Assembly (NCBI GenBank): GCA_001931905.2
Contig: MSJI02000242.1
Span: 1 to 18,012, forward strand
Source: Cladosporium sp. IMV 00045
Lineage: Eukaryota; Ascomycota; Dothideomycetes; Cladosporiales; Cladosporiaceae
Direction: 5' to 3'
Length of the DNA: 18,012 bases
A program made the translations under genes and the position numbers. Shown piece by piece: positions 1 through 8,917 of this stretch. The stretch's first letter is position 1. The number at the start of each line of letters is the position of its first letter. A model generated the notes under the pieces. It was not told the origin of the DNA. It did not search any database and saw only the letters and a program-made list of their open reading frames with translations.

Positions 1-13
1 TGACGATTCGCAG
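1..13 (+). other. Probable 3' end of a glycogen phosphorylase intron
   Basis: The first 13 bases contain TGAC (possible branch site) followed by CAG. Read as coding they give TIRR, which does not fit the family. Splicing at 13/14 gives a Trp-Glu-Phe-Pro junction, which does. Inferred from protein fit only. Confidence 0.6.
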
Positions 14-2145
14 GGAGTTTCCCAGACACGATGTTACGGTCGATGTTCAGTTTTACGGCAACGTCAGAAAATACGCAGACGAGAGCGGCAAGCCGATTAG
101 TGTTTGGGAGGATGGAGAGATTGTCACCGCGGTGGCCTACGATGCCCCAGTGCCTGGGTTTGGCACGAGTACAACGAACAACCTGCGACTGTGGTCGAGC
201 AAGGCTTCTGGCGGCGAGTTCGACTTCACCAAGTTCAACTCGGGTGAGTACGAGCAGTCGGTTGCGGACCAGCAGCGTGCGGAAACCATCTCCGCAGTGC
301 TGTACCCGAACGACAGCCTGGAACGCGGCAAGGAGTTGCGTTTGAAGCAACAGTACTTCTGGTGTGCTGCATCGCTCTATGACATCGTCAGGCGTTTCAA
401 GAAATCGAAAAAGGCTTGGAAGGAATTCCCCAACCAGGTGGCGATTCAAGTGAGTGGCCTTGCTTTTGATGAATAATGACAACTAACTTCATCGCCTCAA
501 TGCTAACCATTATTAGCTGAACGACACCCACCCAACACTTGCCATTCCTGAGCTGCAACGCATTCTGATCGATCAAGAGGGTCTCGAGTGGGACGAGGCT
601 TGGGCTATTGTGCAAGCGACTTTTGGATACACCAACCACACGGTCTTGCCTGAAGCATTGGAGAAATGGTCCGTTCCTCTTCTCCAACATCTCCTGCCTC
701 GCCATCTCCAGATCATCTACGACATCAACCTGCAGTTCCTGCAGTACGTCGAGCGCAATTTCCCAAAAGACCGTGACATGCTCGGCCGGGTGTCAATCAT
801 TGAAGAGTCGCAGCCAAAGATGGTTCGCATGGCATACCTTGCCTTGATTGGCAGCCACAAAGTCAACGGTGTTGCCGAGCTTCACTCGGACTTGATCAAG
901 ACCACAATCTTCAAGGACTTTGTCAAGATCTACGGTCCTGACAAGTTCACCAACGTCACCAATGGCATCACGCCGAGAAGATGGTTGCACCAGGCAAACC
1001 CTCGCCTCTCTGAGCTCATCGCTAGCAAGCTCGGCGGCTTTGAATACCTCAACGATCTGACCATGCTTCACAAAATCGAGGCTTACGTCGATGACAAGGA
1101 ATTCAGGAAAGAATTCCAAGAAATCAAGTATGCCAACAAGGTCCGTCTTGCTCAGTACATCAAGGAGAAGAACGGCGTCTCCGTGAACCCTGCCGCGCTT
1201 TTCGACATCCAAGTCAAGCGCATGCATGAGTACAAGCGACAGCAGCTCAACATCTTCGGCGTCATCCACCGCTACCTCGAGATCAAGGAGATGACTCCTG
1301 AAGAGCGCAAGAAAGTCCAGCCACGCGTCAGCATCTTTGGCGGCAAGGCTGCGCCTGGATACTGGATGGCGAAGACCGTGATCCACCTCATCAATCAGGT
1401 CGGAAAGGTGGTCAACCACGACAAGGACGTCGGCGATCTTCTGAAGGTCATTTTCCTCGAGGACTACAATGTGTCAAAGGCTGAGATCATCATCCCTGCT
1501 TCAGATATTTCTGAGCACATTTCGACTGCTGGAACAGAGGCTTCCGGTACATCGTAAGTATTGGCATATGCGTGATGAGTTTGCTGTTGTAGAGATTCTT
1601 ACTGACGTTTGAACAGCAACATGAAGTTCGTGCTTAATGGAGGTTTGATCATTGGCACTTGCGACGGTGCCAACATCGAGGTCAATCTTCCTTATCTATA
1701 AACCTGCACCGCAAGCTGACAAAATGCAACATAGATCACCCGCGAAGTCGGCGAAGAGAACATCTTCCTCTTCGGCAACCTCAGCGAAGACGTGGAAGAC
1801 CTCCGCCACGCCCACTTCTACGAAGAATTCATCCTCGACCCGATGCTCAAGCGAGTCTTCGGCGCCATCCGCGAGGGTGTCTTCGGCGATGCCGGCCAGT
1901 TCTCCGCCCTCGTCAACGGCATCGTCGACCACGGCGATTACTACCTCGTCTCCGACGATTTCAAGTCCTACGTCGACACGCAAAACCTGATCGACGAGGC
2001 GTACAAGAAACAGGACGAGTGGCTGACGAAGACAATCACCAGCGTTTCCCGCATGGGTTTCTTCTCTAGTGACAGGTGCATTGACGAGTATGCTGAGATG
2101 ATCTGGAATGTCGAGCCGGTCAAGCCGCAGGCTAATGGGGCTTGA
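14..2145 (+). CDS. GPH1: Glycogen phosphorylase, C-terminal ~three quarters (5' partial)
   Basis: Glycogen phosphorylase releases glucose-1-phosphate from glycogen in the cytosol using pyridoxal phosphate (PLP). The model joins 14-449, 517-1553, 1617-1680 and 1735-2145, giving 648 complete residues; the yeast enzyme is about 900 aa, so roughly the first quarter lies left of the window. Bases 1-13 end in CAG and look like an intron tail; starting at 14 completes a Trp codon and gives the usual WEFPRHDVTVDVQFYG-like junction. Visible family motifs are VAIQLNDTHPTLAIPELQR (across intron 1), NGITPRRWL, QVKRMHEYKRQ, IFGGKAAPGY and EASGTSNMKFVLNGG. The lysine in NMKF (codon 1624-1626) is the PLP-binding lysine. 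Introns are 67, 63 and 54 nt; the last has an unusual GTCAAT donor, but the joined protein (CDGANIE-ITREVGEENIFLFGN) leaves no doubt about it. The protein ends NVEPVKPQANGA. Identity is very secure; the left edge is inferred. Confidence 0.96.
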
Positions 2146-2477
2146 GATGGGTTTGCGGTTTCATGATGGTGATGGTGGTAATGAGGATAATTTCAGGCAG
2201 TATGGATTAACAATATGAGGCGTGACATCAAAGTTCTGTAGTCTCGTCGTCTGACTTCTGTTTTCTTTTCGAAGTGTGATGTCCATGCCGTAGCGCCAGC
2301 TGTTAACCCTAACTCGACTGACAAGGAGCTCAAGTGCGCTAGCCCCCGCGTAACCCTTGCAGCTACTGCGCAATACTGCGTGGGTGGGAAACAGGCGACC
2401 ACCAATCTAGCTCATACGACACTGCCACCTTGACCTCACCCAACCCTCCTTCTCCCACCACAACTCCCAACTACTAT
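2146..2477. other. Intergenic: phosphorylase 3' flank and BAR gene promoter
   Basis: 332 bp between two plus-strand genes. It holds a short GATGGTGATGGTGGT tract just after the phosphorylase stop and a pyrimidine-rich stretch (ACCCTCCTTCTCCCACC, about 2438-2460) before the next start, as is common in fungal 5' leaders. I see no gene or RNA in it. Confidence 0.5.
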
Positions 2478-3542
2478 ATGTCCGCCGAAGAAGCCGCCGC
2501 CTACTCGTCAACCACAGGCACACTCCCGACTCTCAACATGGACAAGTTCCGCGCCTTCACCAACCAGGTCACGTCGCAGGTGTCGCCCTTCGCCGCCCGC
2601 AGCCAGCAATGGATCAAGGAGCAGACCGGCAGCGTGGGCGAGAAGACCGAGCTGCCGCACGACTACCTCGAGCTCGAGGTGCGCGTCGACGCCCTCAAGG
2701 CCACCCACCAGAAGCTGCTCGCTGCTACTTCGCAGTATACTAATGAGGCTTACGACTACCCGCCCAACGTCAAGGAGAGCTTCCAGGACTTGGGCAAGAG
2801 TATTAGCGATAAGGTGTGTATCTCTCTTATCGAAAACATGGGCCTCAGGTGGGAAAACATCACAATTCATTTCTAACACATATCCAAGGTAAACCTCCTC
2901 TCCAAAGCCTCCAACGCCGCCGAAGCCCAGGCGGCCCTCACAGCCCCTCCCTCCGCCAAACCGCAACCCAAGACCTTCCCGCACGCCATCGCGCGCGCCG
3001 CCCTCGCGGGCTCGCAGGACATCGCCACCGCCACGCCGCAAGGCAGCACCGAGCCCGACCCCCTCTCGCAGGGTCTGGAGAAATACGCCATCGCGCAGGA
3101 GAAAGTGGGCGAAGCGCGCCTCGACCAGGACGAGAAGATCCAGTCCCGCTTCCTGTCCGGCTGGAGCACGACGCTGAACCAAGGCCTGAAGAGCGCCGAC
3201 AAAGCGCGCAGCGCGGTGCGCGACGCGCGTTTGGCACTCGACGCTGCGAAGTCGCGCGCCGGCGCTGCTGGCGGCAAGGCGGGCGAGGAGAACTACACCG
3301 AGGCGCAGCGCGCGGCCGTCGAGCAGGCGGAGGATCTGTTCGTGGAGAAGGTCGACGAGGCCACGGGCGTCATGCGCAACGTCCTCGACACCCCGGAGCC
3401 GCTGAGGAATCTGTCCGAGTTGGTGAGGGCGCAGGCGGAGTTTCACGCGAGGTCTGCGGAGATCCTAGAGGAGGTCAGTAAGAATATCGCGGATATTCAG
3501 ATGGAGCAGGAGAGTAGTTGGAGGAAGGCTAGGGATCAGTAG
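2478..3542 (+). CDS. Gvp36-like BAR-domain protein
   Basis: This is probably a fungal BAR protein of the Gvp36 family: curved, coiled-coil dimers that bind membranes and act in Golgi/endosomal vesicle traffic and endocytosis. The model joins 2478-2813 and 2889-3542 (329 aa) around a 75-nt phase-0 intron with a TTCTAACAC branch site. The strongest match to yeast Gvp36 is the N-terminal block ELPHDYLELEVRVDALK (about residues 58-74) followed by YDYPPNVKES (92-101). Downstream are long charged helices rich in Ala, Glu, Lys and Arg (RSAVRDARLALDAAKSR, AEFHARSAEILEEVSKNIA), as expected of a BAR coiled coil. A Pro/Ala-rich insert (APPSAKPQPKTF) follows the intron. The first ATG after the leader is 2478; the second in-frame ATG at 2538 would give 309 aa and a start more like other family members. 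No transmembrane segment is apparent. Confidence 0.85.
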
Positions 3543-4099
3543 ACGAGGGGGGTAGAGATGACTTGTTGGAAGGCATATTGCGATGATGCTTCTGACGGGG
3601 CCAAGTGAAGCAAGCAGACGATAGCTTTTCTTGTGTGAGGAGTTTGTTTGGGGATGAGATCGATTCCGACGTCCCCATGGTATGACGATATCCTCCTTTA
3701 TTGTTTCGATTATTAGGCATCATGTAGGCCCAGAGCTATGAAGAAGGTACTTTACGACTGTTTATCGTTCTACCGCATTCTCTTTTGTAACTGTTACTGA
3801 TTCGCGATTTCTGTTACGACGACTTCAATATACTAAGGTAACGATCGATCTAAAGCGGATTGCTCGCGGTCTTGGACTGTGTTGTCGAGGTATGGCGCGT
3901 TACATGTACCCTTCAGATCATTACAGGGTGTGAGGTACATGTACGAAACACTGATAACATGTTCTCATTCATTCATCCATTCATGGCATCTCTCTCCCTA
4001 GGTCAAATAGCTTCCGTTGCTCATATCGTCCAAGCAAGATTGCCTCATCAAACGCTTTCACCTCATCGTTCAGCCATCGATCAACCATGCAGAAAACCC
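3543..4099. other. Intergenic between convergent BAR and SDR genes
   Basis: 557 bp of 3' flanking DNA between two tail-to-tail genes. It holds a small inverted repeat (listed separately) and a short ATTCATTCATCCATTCATGG tract near 3967-3987. The short open frames here lack a convincing start or motif. No gene seen. Confidence 0.5.
3901..3943. repeat. Short inverted repeat, 10-bp perfect arms
   Basis: TACATGTACC at 3901-3910 is repeated inverted as GGTACATGTA at 3934-3943 with a 23-nt loop. The arms contain the self-complementary GTACATGTAC core. It lies in the 3' flank between convergent genes. It could form a hairpin, but nothing else suggests a terminator or element. Confidence 0.55.
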
Positions 4100-5078
4100 T
4101 CAGAATCTCCCAGCGAGAAACCCACCGTCGACGGGGATCGTCGTCTGGTCACGAAGCAAAAGTCAGCACTGCCAACCACACGAATTTCCATCACAAAAAT
4201 GGAAGAAAAAAACTCACCCCCGTAACCCACCCCGCATCCTCACTGGCGAGAAACACACACACCCTCGCCAGATCTTGAGGCCTCCCCAAGCCGCGGAAGG
4301 GGTGCATTTCCTGCAATTGTCCCCTCGTGGCCTCGTCTTCGAAGAAAGGCAGAGTCATCGCCGTGCCCGTGTAGCCCGGCGCGAAGGCGTTGACGTGGAT
4401 GCGGTGCGGCGCGCAGTCCAGAGCCGCGGAGCGTGTGAGGTTCATCACGGCGGACTTGGAGGCGCAGTACTGTTTTCTTGATTTAGTCTGGATGAGCGAA
4501 AGGGGAAAGAATCGCAAGGATAACAAACATACCTCGCCCACGCCCGTCTGCCCCGTAAAGCCCAATATCGAAGCCGCATTGATGATCCACCCTCTATCCC
4601 CGTCCGCACCCTCAAGCGGCTCCTGCTTCAACATCTGCCTACAAGCATACTTAATCCCCAAAAACACCCCTTTCAGATTAACGTCCAGCACCCTCTCCCA
4701 CTGCTCCGTCTCGCACTCCCAGATAGGTCTCGGCTCCGGCACGCCCACGCCAGCATTGTTGACCATGACATCCAAACGTCCGTAGGCGCTCACAGCGGCG
4801 GTGACGAGTTCCTCAACGGACGGGGCGGAGCGCACGTCGACGCGCTGGAAGGTGGCGGTGCCGCCGCGCTGGGTTATCAGGGTGTGTGTGGGGAGCTGGG
4901 ATTCGGGTTCGGTTTCTTCAGTGTTGGGGTTGGCGTTGTTGGCCGGGCTGGGGTCGGGTTGGAGGTCGGCGCAGACTACCAGGGCGCCTTCGGCGGCGTA
5001 GTGAAGGCTGATCGAGCGGCCGATGCCGGATGAGGAGCCGGTGATTATGGCGACTTTGTTGGTGAGGCGGGAGGGCAT
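4100..5078 (-). CDS. Classical short-chain dehydrogenase/reductase (SDR)
   Basis: An NAD(P)-dependent oxidoreductase of the classical SDR family; the substrate cannot be told from sequence. The model joins 5078-4533, 4469-4218 and 4144-4100 on the minus strand (280 aa), with phase-0 introns of 63 and 73 nt. The cofactor motif TGSSSGIG is at residues 13-20, Asp38 closes the second strand (CADL) and suggests NAD preference, and NNAG is at 107-110. The catalytic set is Asn134 (NLKG), Ser170 (INAAS), Tyr183 and Lys187 (YCASK). The first intron falls exactly before Tyr183. Splicing out the second intron restores the usual C-terminus WVTG-TTIPVDGGF; reading through it instead ends in an implausible SFFLPFL. 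A polar Pro/Asn/Glu-rich insertion (about residues 41-66) follows strand 2 and is unusual for such a compact enzyme. It diverges from the Zn2Cys6 regulator gene, so the two may share control. Confidence 0.93.
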
Positions 5079-5392
5079 TTTGGTGTGTATTTGATTTTTG
5101 GGTTTGATTGGTTTTGTTTTGTGTGTTGGATTCGGATTTCTCTTTTGGTTTTGGTTTGGTGCAGAGTGATTGGTTTGGGGGGTTGATGATAAGTTGTCGA
5201 TCGAGATACTTTGGCAATATGATATGGTGGTCTTTCTTTTGATCGATGAATTGAAGAGAATGAAAAGGATTTGGAATGGGATGATGATGTGGAGGCAGTA
5301 TGATCCTACCTCCTACCTACCTTGCCTTTTTTGTAGAGCTACCAGATCCGCTAGTTGAAGTAGGGCACTTCTTTACTTTCTGTTCACCCGCG

Positions 5393-5399
5393 TATACGA
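5393..5399 (-). promoter_or_regulatory. Match to yeast sterol regulatory element core (TCGTATA)
   Basis: The plus strand reads TATACGA, so the minus strand carries TCGTATA, identical to the SRE core bound by yeast Upc2/Ecm22. A 7-mer alone is weak evidence. It is noted because the neighbouring gene may encode a UPC2-like factor. Confidence 0.3.
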
Positions 5400-5544
5400 A
5401 GCTGAAGTGAGGAGACGTGGGTTGATGGAGTGAGGAGACAGCTGCTGCGGCCGAGGCATCTTGTTGGAAGCTTGTTCTTTGGAGAAGGTTGGGCGATGTT
5501 TGGTTGATGGACGGAGGCAAGTCTAGCGGACGGTGAAACTGATT

Positions 5545-5552
5545 TCGTTTAG
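5545..5552 (+). promoter_or_regulatory. Match to yeast AR1 anaerobic element (TCGTTTAG)
   Basis: TCGTTTAG fits the yeast AR1 consensus TCGTTYAG, a known Upc2 target in hypoxic cell-wall genes. It lies 184 bp upstream of the Zn2Cys6 gene. The function here is inference only. Confidence 0.3.
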
Positions 5553-5735
5553 TCTTGGGAATACTCAAGAGATCTTGCATTTATGACACGAAAGACGACC
5601 TACCAAGCTACTCAAATAAGCATCATCGACTTGCTTTGTAGGCAGCACCCCTGTCAGTATGGTTGATGCCTGGCATACATCAACACAAACAAAACTTGAC
5701 GTTGTACTGTCACTCTCTGTAATGACCAGACGGAA

Positions 5736-7183
5736 ATGCAAACGACTTTCAGAGTAGACCTCGTCACACGTTCAAAGGGCACGGACGGCGGTCTCAATGA
5801 TGGACGACAGCGTCCTTTCGTTGCTCGCAAGGCGCACACAAAATCACGAGGTGGTTGCGTAGCTTGTAAGAAGAGGCGGATTAAGGTGGGTGATTGCTCT
5901 TCATCCTCTATCGATTGGGAGCTTTCTTCCTTTTCCCTGGCGTTGCTTGATTTGAACCTCTTTTCTGGTGAATATTTCATTCACCGAAGGCTTCAATCGG
6001 CTAATAGAAACAGTGCGATGAATCTCGACCGACTTGTGCAAGATGCTCGCGCATGGAGATCGATTGCGAATATCCCAGTCCTGTATCCTCACCTGGCAGA
6101 CAAATTGCATTGATACCGACAACAGTATCGCATAGCATGGCGGTGGCATCCGCCAGTACTCAGCTTGCCGATTTCTTGGGAAGTAATGGGAGTCCTCACC
6201 AGATCCGACACTACGAAGGCCTCAAGGCTCTCCATCATTTTCAGGAAGCGACGTGTCACACATTCGGTGGCGACATGATCACCCAAGTCATGCATCAGGT
6301 CGTTGGAAACAATGTTTGGGAATATCCGTTCCTCACACACATGGTAATTGCCGTTTCGTCCGGCCACCAACGGCGCTTGTTGGGTCAATCTTCGAACACG
6401 AAAAGACTACGCTCATTGGGACTTGAAGAAATGAGTCACTGGCAAATTGGCCTTCAGATGTTTCAAAGCAAACTATCGCGCCAGACATCTGGCTCAGAAC
6501 CTGAGCTGATGAACTTCGACTCTGTGGTCTCTGCGATCTTCCTGACCATCGTTTTTACCTTGGCTATGCAAGATGGGAATGCCGAAAACAGATCCACGGC
6601 CCAAGAGGAAGATTTTGTACAGCGTATCATCGACCCAATGTCATCTACAGGCGGCTTTCGTGCTTTGCAAGCAATTCAGGTCACCCCTAGCGAGACTTCT
6701 GTTTGGATGTCAGCTCTCGATACTGCTGATGACCCCAATGGGACGTTCACCAGCAGAACGCCAGGGACAGAAGGGCTGCCGACAGCATTTGTCCAACTCT
6801 GCGAGCTTGACGAACATTCCTCTTCGGTGGCGAACCCATACCATGCGATACTTCGACATTTGACGCCGCTGCTCCAAATGAAGCCGGCACCGCGAAATTG
6901 GAGCAAGCTATTTGCATTCAGTGGACGTCTTCACAGTACCTTCCGCCCGCTGGTCGCGGAGAGGGACCCTCGAGCTCTTTTGCTACTAGCTTGGTGGCTG
7001 GCATTGCTACGGCAAGTCGATGAATGGTGGATTCGAGCTTGGGCAAGATCGGAATGCGAAAGTGTCGTCGCATACTTGTCTGGTTCGACCGATCCAAGGG
7101 TGCAATCGCTTCTGATGTTTCCGACTACGTTTGGCACCGCTGACATTTCTTGGATATGGGGGGAGGAGCTCGATTCAACATGA
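5736..7183 (+). CDS. Zn2Cys6 transcription factor, possibly UPC2-like
   Basis: A fungal binuclear zinc-cluster regulator expected to act in the nucleus. The model joins 5736-5885 and 6014-7183 (439 aa). The 128-nt phase-0 intron interrupts the zinc cluster: exon 1 ends KKRRIK and exon 2 begins CDESRPTC. The six cysteines are C41, C44, C51, C58, C61 and C68 (spacing 2-6-6-2-6), with a KSRGGC lead-in and a basic KKRRIK stretch. The rest is a helical regulatory region with no coiled-coil heptads evident; near the C-terminus a WWLALLRQVDEWW / RSECESVVAYL pattern resembles the end of UPC2-type (sterol uptake control) factors. That subfamily call was made by eye and is only moderate. The start at 5736 follows an ATG at 5722 whose frame stops after 11 codons. 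The stop codon is 24 bp from that of the convergent RTA1-like gene. Confidence 0.88.
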
Positions 7184-7207
7184 ACTATCAACAAAGATAT
7201 CACAACA

Positions 7208-8192
7208 TCAACCGACCCTGTCTATCATCTCTCTTTCAGGCTTGCGTGCATGCAAGCCCGTGGTGGGGAGCCATCTGCCGGGATGCCAGTATGTGAATAG
7301 ATATACTGCAACGACGATTGGAGCAAATTCGAGACATCCGAAGTATACCTCATGAGTCGAAAGAGATTCCATGAGTCCTTCCGCCGTCTCCGCCAAACGG
7401 AAACATGTCCTCAGATACACTGCGAGAGTCGCAATGACGAGCGCAACGATGAAGCTCCTGCTTATGGTTGCGGAGCTCTTCCTCGCCTTGATCAATGTCC
7501 AAAACAGAACGATCAGGAAAATCGCAAAGGAGAAAACCTGGAAAGACAGACCAGCCAGGAGGATGTTGTTCGGCGTTGTGGGATCTTTGCGGTTCGAGTA
7601 GGCTACGCCGATCAATGCTGCGCCGGCGATTTGGACGATAGTCGCGACGACATCGCAGACGATGAAGATCCAGAGAATGAGCTTCGGCGGCATGGGCGCG
7701 TATTCCCTCCCGTAGACTCTGTTGATCATGATCGATACGAGGGTATAGATTGCAGCGGAGAAGAAGACAGGTGCGACGACGATGAAGAAGTACTGTGATC
7801 GTTAGCGACGGAAAAATGCATCAGTGTTGCGGACTGATCGTACCTGGACCACAAACCACGGCACAGAATACGGGTTCTGCTGGCTCGATAGAATGCGGAA
7901 CGCGTATCCCACGATCTCCATTATTGTGCCCACAACCACAGTGCTGAAGTACCATGTGCGATGGCGCAGGAGGAGGTACAGATGGGCTATGAGCCCTACG
8001 ACGAAGAGGACCACGCCTAGCACTCCGACTGCGAGAGAAGGGGTGTATCTGCGAGGTAGTATCAGCATACTAATTAGTGCATTCTCCAGATCTCCATCCC
8101 TACCCATAGATGATAATAGTCGCAGAACTCTCCGTCATTGGATTGGGGAAGTCTGGGTCAATATAGCCCTGCACGGCTCCAGAGTCCGCCAT
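7208..8192 (-). CDS. RTA1-family seven-helix membrane protein
   Basis: An RTA1-like fungal integral membrane protein. Yeast relatives (Rta1, Rsb1, Rtm1, Pug1) are linked to 7-aminocholesterol resistance, sphingoid-base export and heme/protoporphyrin traffic; the substrate here is unknown. The model joins 8192-8104, 8048-7844 and 7792-7208 (292 aa), with introns of 55 and 51 nt. About seven hydrophobic segments are visible near residues 32-55, 64-83, 98-120, 136-162, 172-198, 209-226 and 246-267. Family signatures are EIVGYAFR (74-81), VVAPVFFSAAIYTL (103-116), DVVATIVQIAG (145-155) and RTCFRLAETAEG (226-237). The N-terminus is short and polar and the C-terminal tail is basic. The length is typical. 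It ends tail-to-tail with the zinc-cluster gene. No SRE- or AR1-like site was found in the 270 bp upstream. Confidence 0.9.
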
Positions 8193-8472
8193 AGTGGAAG
8201 CTCGATTCGATGATATAGCTTGTTGTGATGGAGACGTTCGCGAATTCTTGAAAAACACAACATGTGCTGTCGATGCAGCATTTTCTTGACATGACGGGTC
8301 ATATGGCAATCTTATATCCACCTCGTCATCTTCGAAGCTAGTCCGAACTGAATAGAGTTGCGAGAAATGTGCGCTAAAGAATACGCATACCCCTACTTTG
8401 GGCTTAACAAAAAGTCTAAATGCTTGACATCTCGCCTCGAGATCGAAGATCGACGGCGTGGTTGCCAGATCA

Positions 8473-8665
8473 GGAAATGCGTATTCGAACGTTTTGTTGT
8501 TGGTGGTTCTTTCTGCCTGTGATCTTGTCATGGACAGACACAGGTAGTTTGCCAACCTACGGCGGTTAGATTTTTCGAAGGGTCAAGGCAATCAACGATG
8601 TCGACAGAACGTCTCACTGCACACAAGAGGTTTCGATCTCGCTGAGCTGCTTTACAATCTTGCCG
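8473..8665. repeat. Diverged direct repeat, copy A
   Basis: Pairs with copy B at 8712-8917, starting GGAAATGCGTATTC in both. Further shared blocks are GTTGTTG(G/A)TGGTTCTT, TGCCTGTGATCTT, ATGGACA, GGGTCAAG, CGTCTCAC and GCTGCTTAACAAT (TTTACAAT in A). The two differ by many substitutions and several indels. Read on the minus strand it begins with the end of a frame (GKIVKQLSE...) that stops at 8614-8616, the position matching the stop in copy B. Confidence 0.8.
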
Positions 8666-8711
8666 GACATGCTAGCGCGAAGAAGAAGACCATCAGCGTA
8701 TCTTCCAATAT

Positions 8712-8917
8712 GGAAATGCGTATTCAGACTTTCTGTTGTTGATGGTTCTTGTTGCCTGTGATCTTATTATGGACACATCATCAATAACATGATTGCAAAT
8801 CTTCGCCGATGGTCCACAAGAACTGTGAATGGGTCAAGACCACCAACGACCTCGACAATTCCGTCTCACAGCGTCCGAATGTGTTCAGATCTGCTAAGCT
8901 GCTTAACAATTTCACCG
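8712..8917. repeat. Diverged direct repeat, copy B
   Basis: Second copy of the 8473-8665 sequence, offset by 239 bp at its left end and 252 bp at the shared stop codon because of indels. Copy B has several A or T bases where A has G or C (TTATTATGG against TTGTCATGG). On the minus strand it carries the DGEIVKQLS end of the adjacent coding remnant. Confidence 0.8.

Larger units (their letters stand above)
5079..5735. promoter_or_regulatory. Shared promoter region of the divergent SDR and Zn2Cys6 genes
   Basis: 657 bp between the two divergent start codons. Next to the SDR start it is strongly T/G-rich on the plus strand (pyrimidine/A-rich as the SDR leader, 5080-5165). A CCTACCTCCTACCTACCTTG tract lies at about 5305-5326. 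Two matches to yeast Upc2 sites are listed separately. The minus-strand open frame 5317-5580 has no recognisable motif and is probably chance. Confidence 0.6.

Noticed and set aside
793..1419. 208-codon minus-strand frame opposite glycogen phosphorylase
   Set aside because: Antisense shadow of a highly conserved exon; Asp/Leu/Val-rich composition mirrors the plus-strand codon bias.
2430..2477. Upstream extension of the BAR protein
   Set aside because: The frame opens with TTG, not ATG, which is not a credible start in a fungus; the sequence is a pyrimidine-rich leader.
2508..3446. 312-codon minus-strand frame opposite the BAR gene
   Set aside because: It is antisense to a well-supported spliced gene; its Leu/Arg/Ala-rich low-complexity product is typical of the complement of GC-rich codons, and no motif is seen.
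5654..5980. Minus-strand frame over the zinc-cluster promoter and exon 1
   Set aside because: Antisense to the zinc cluster coding region, with no motif; it spans the regulator's intron without sign of selection.
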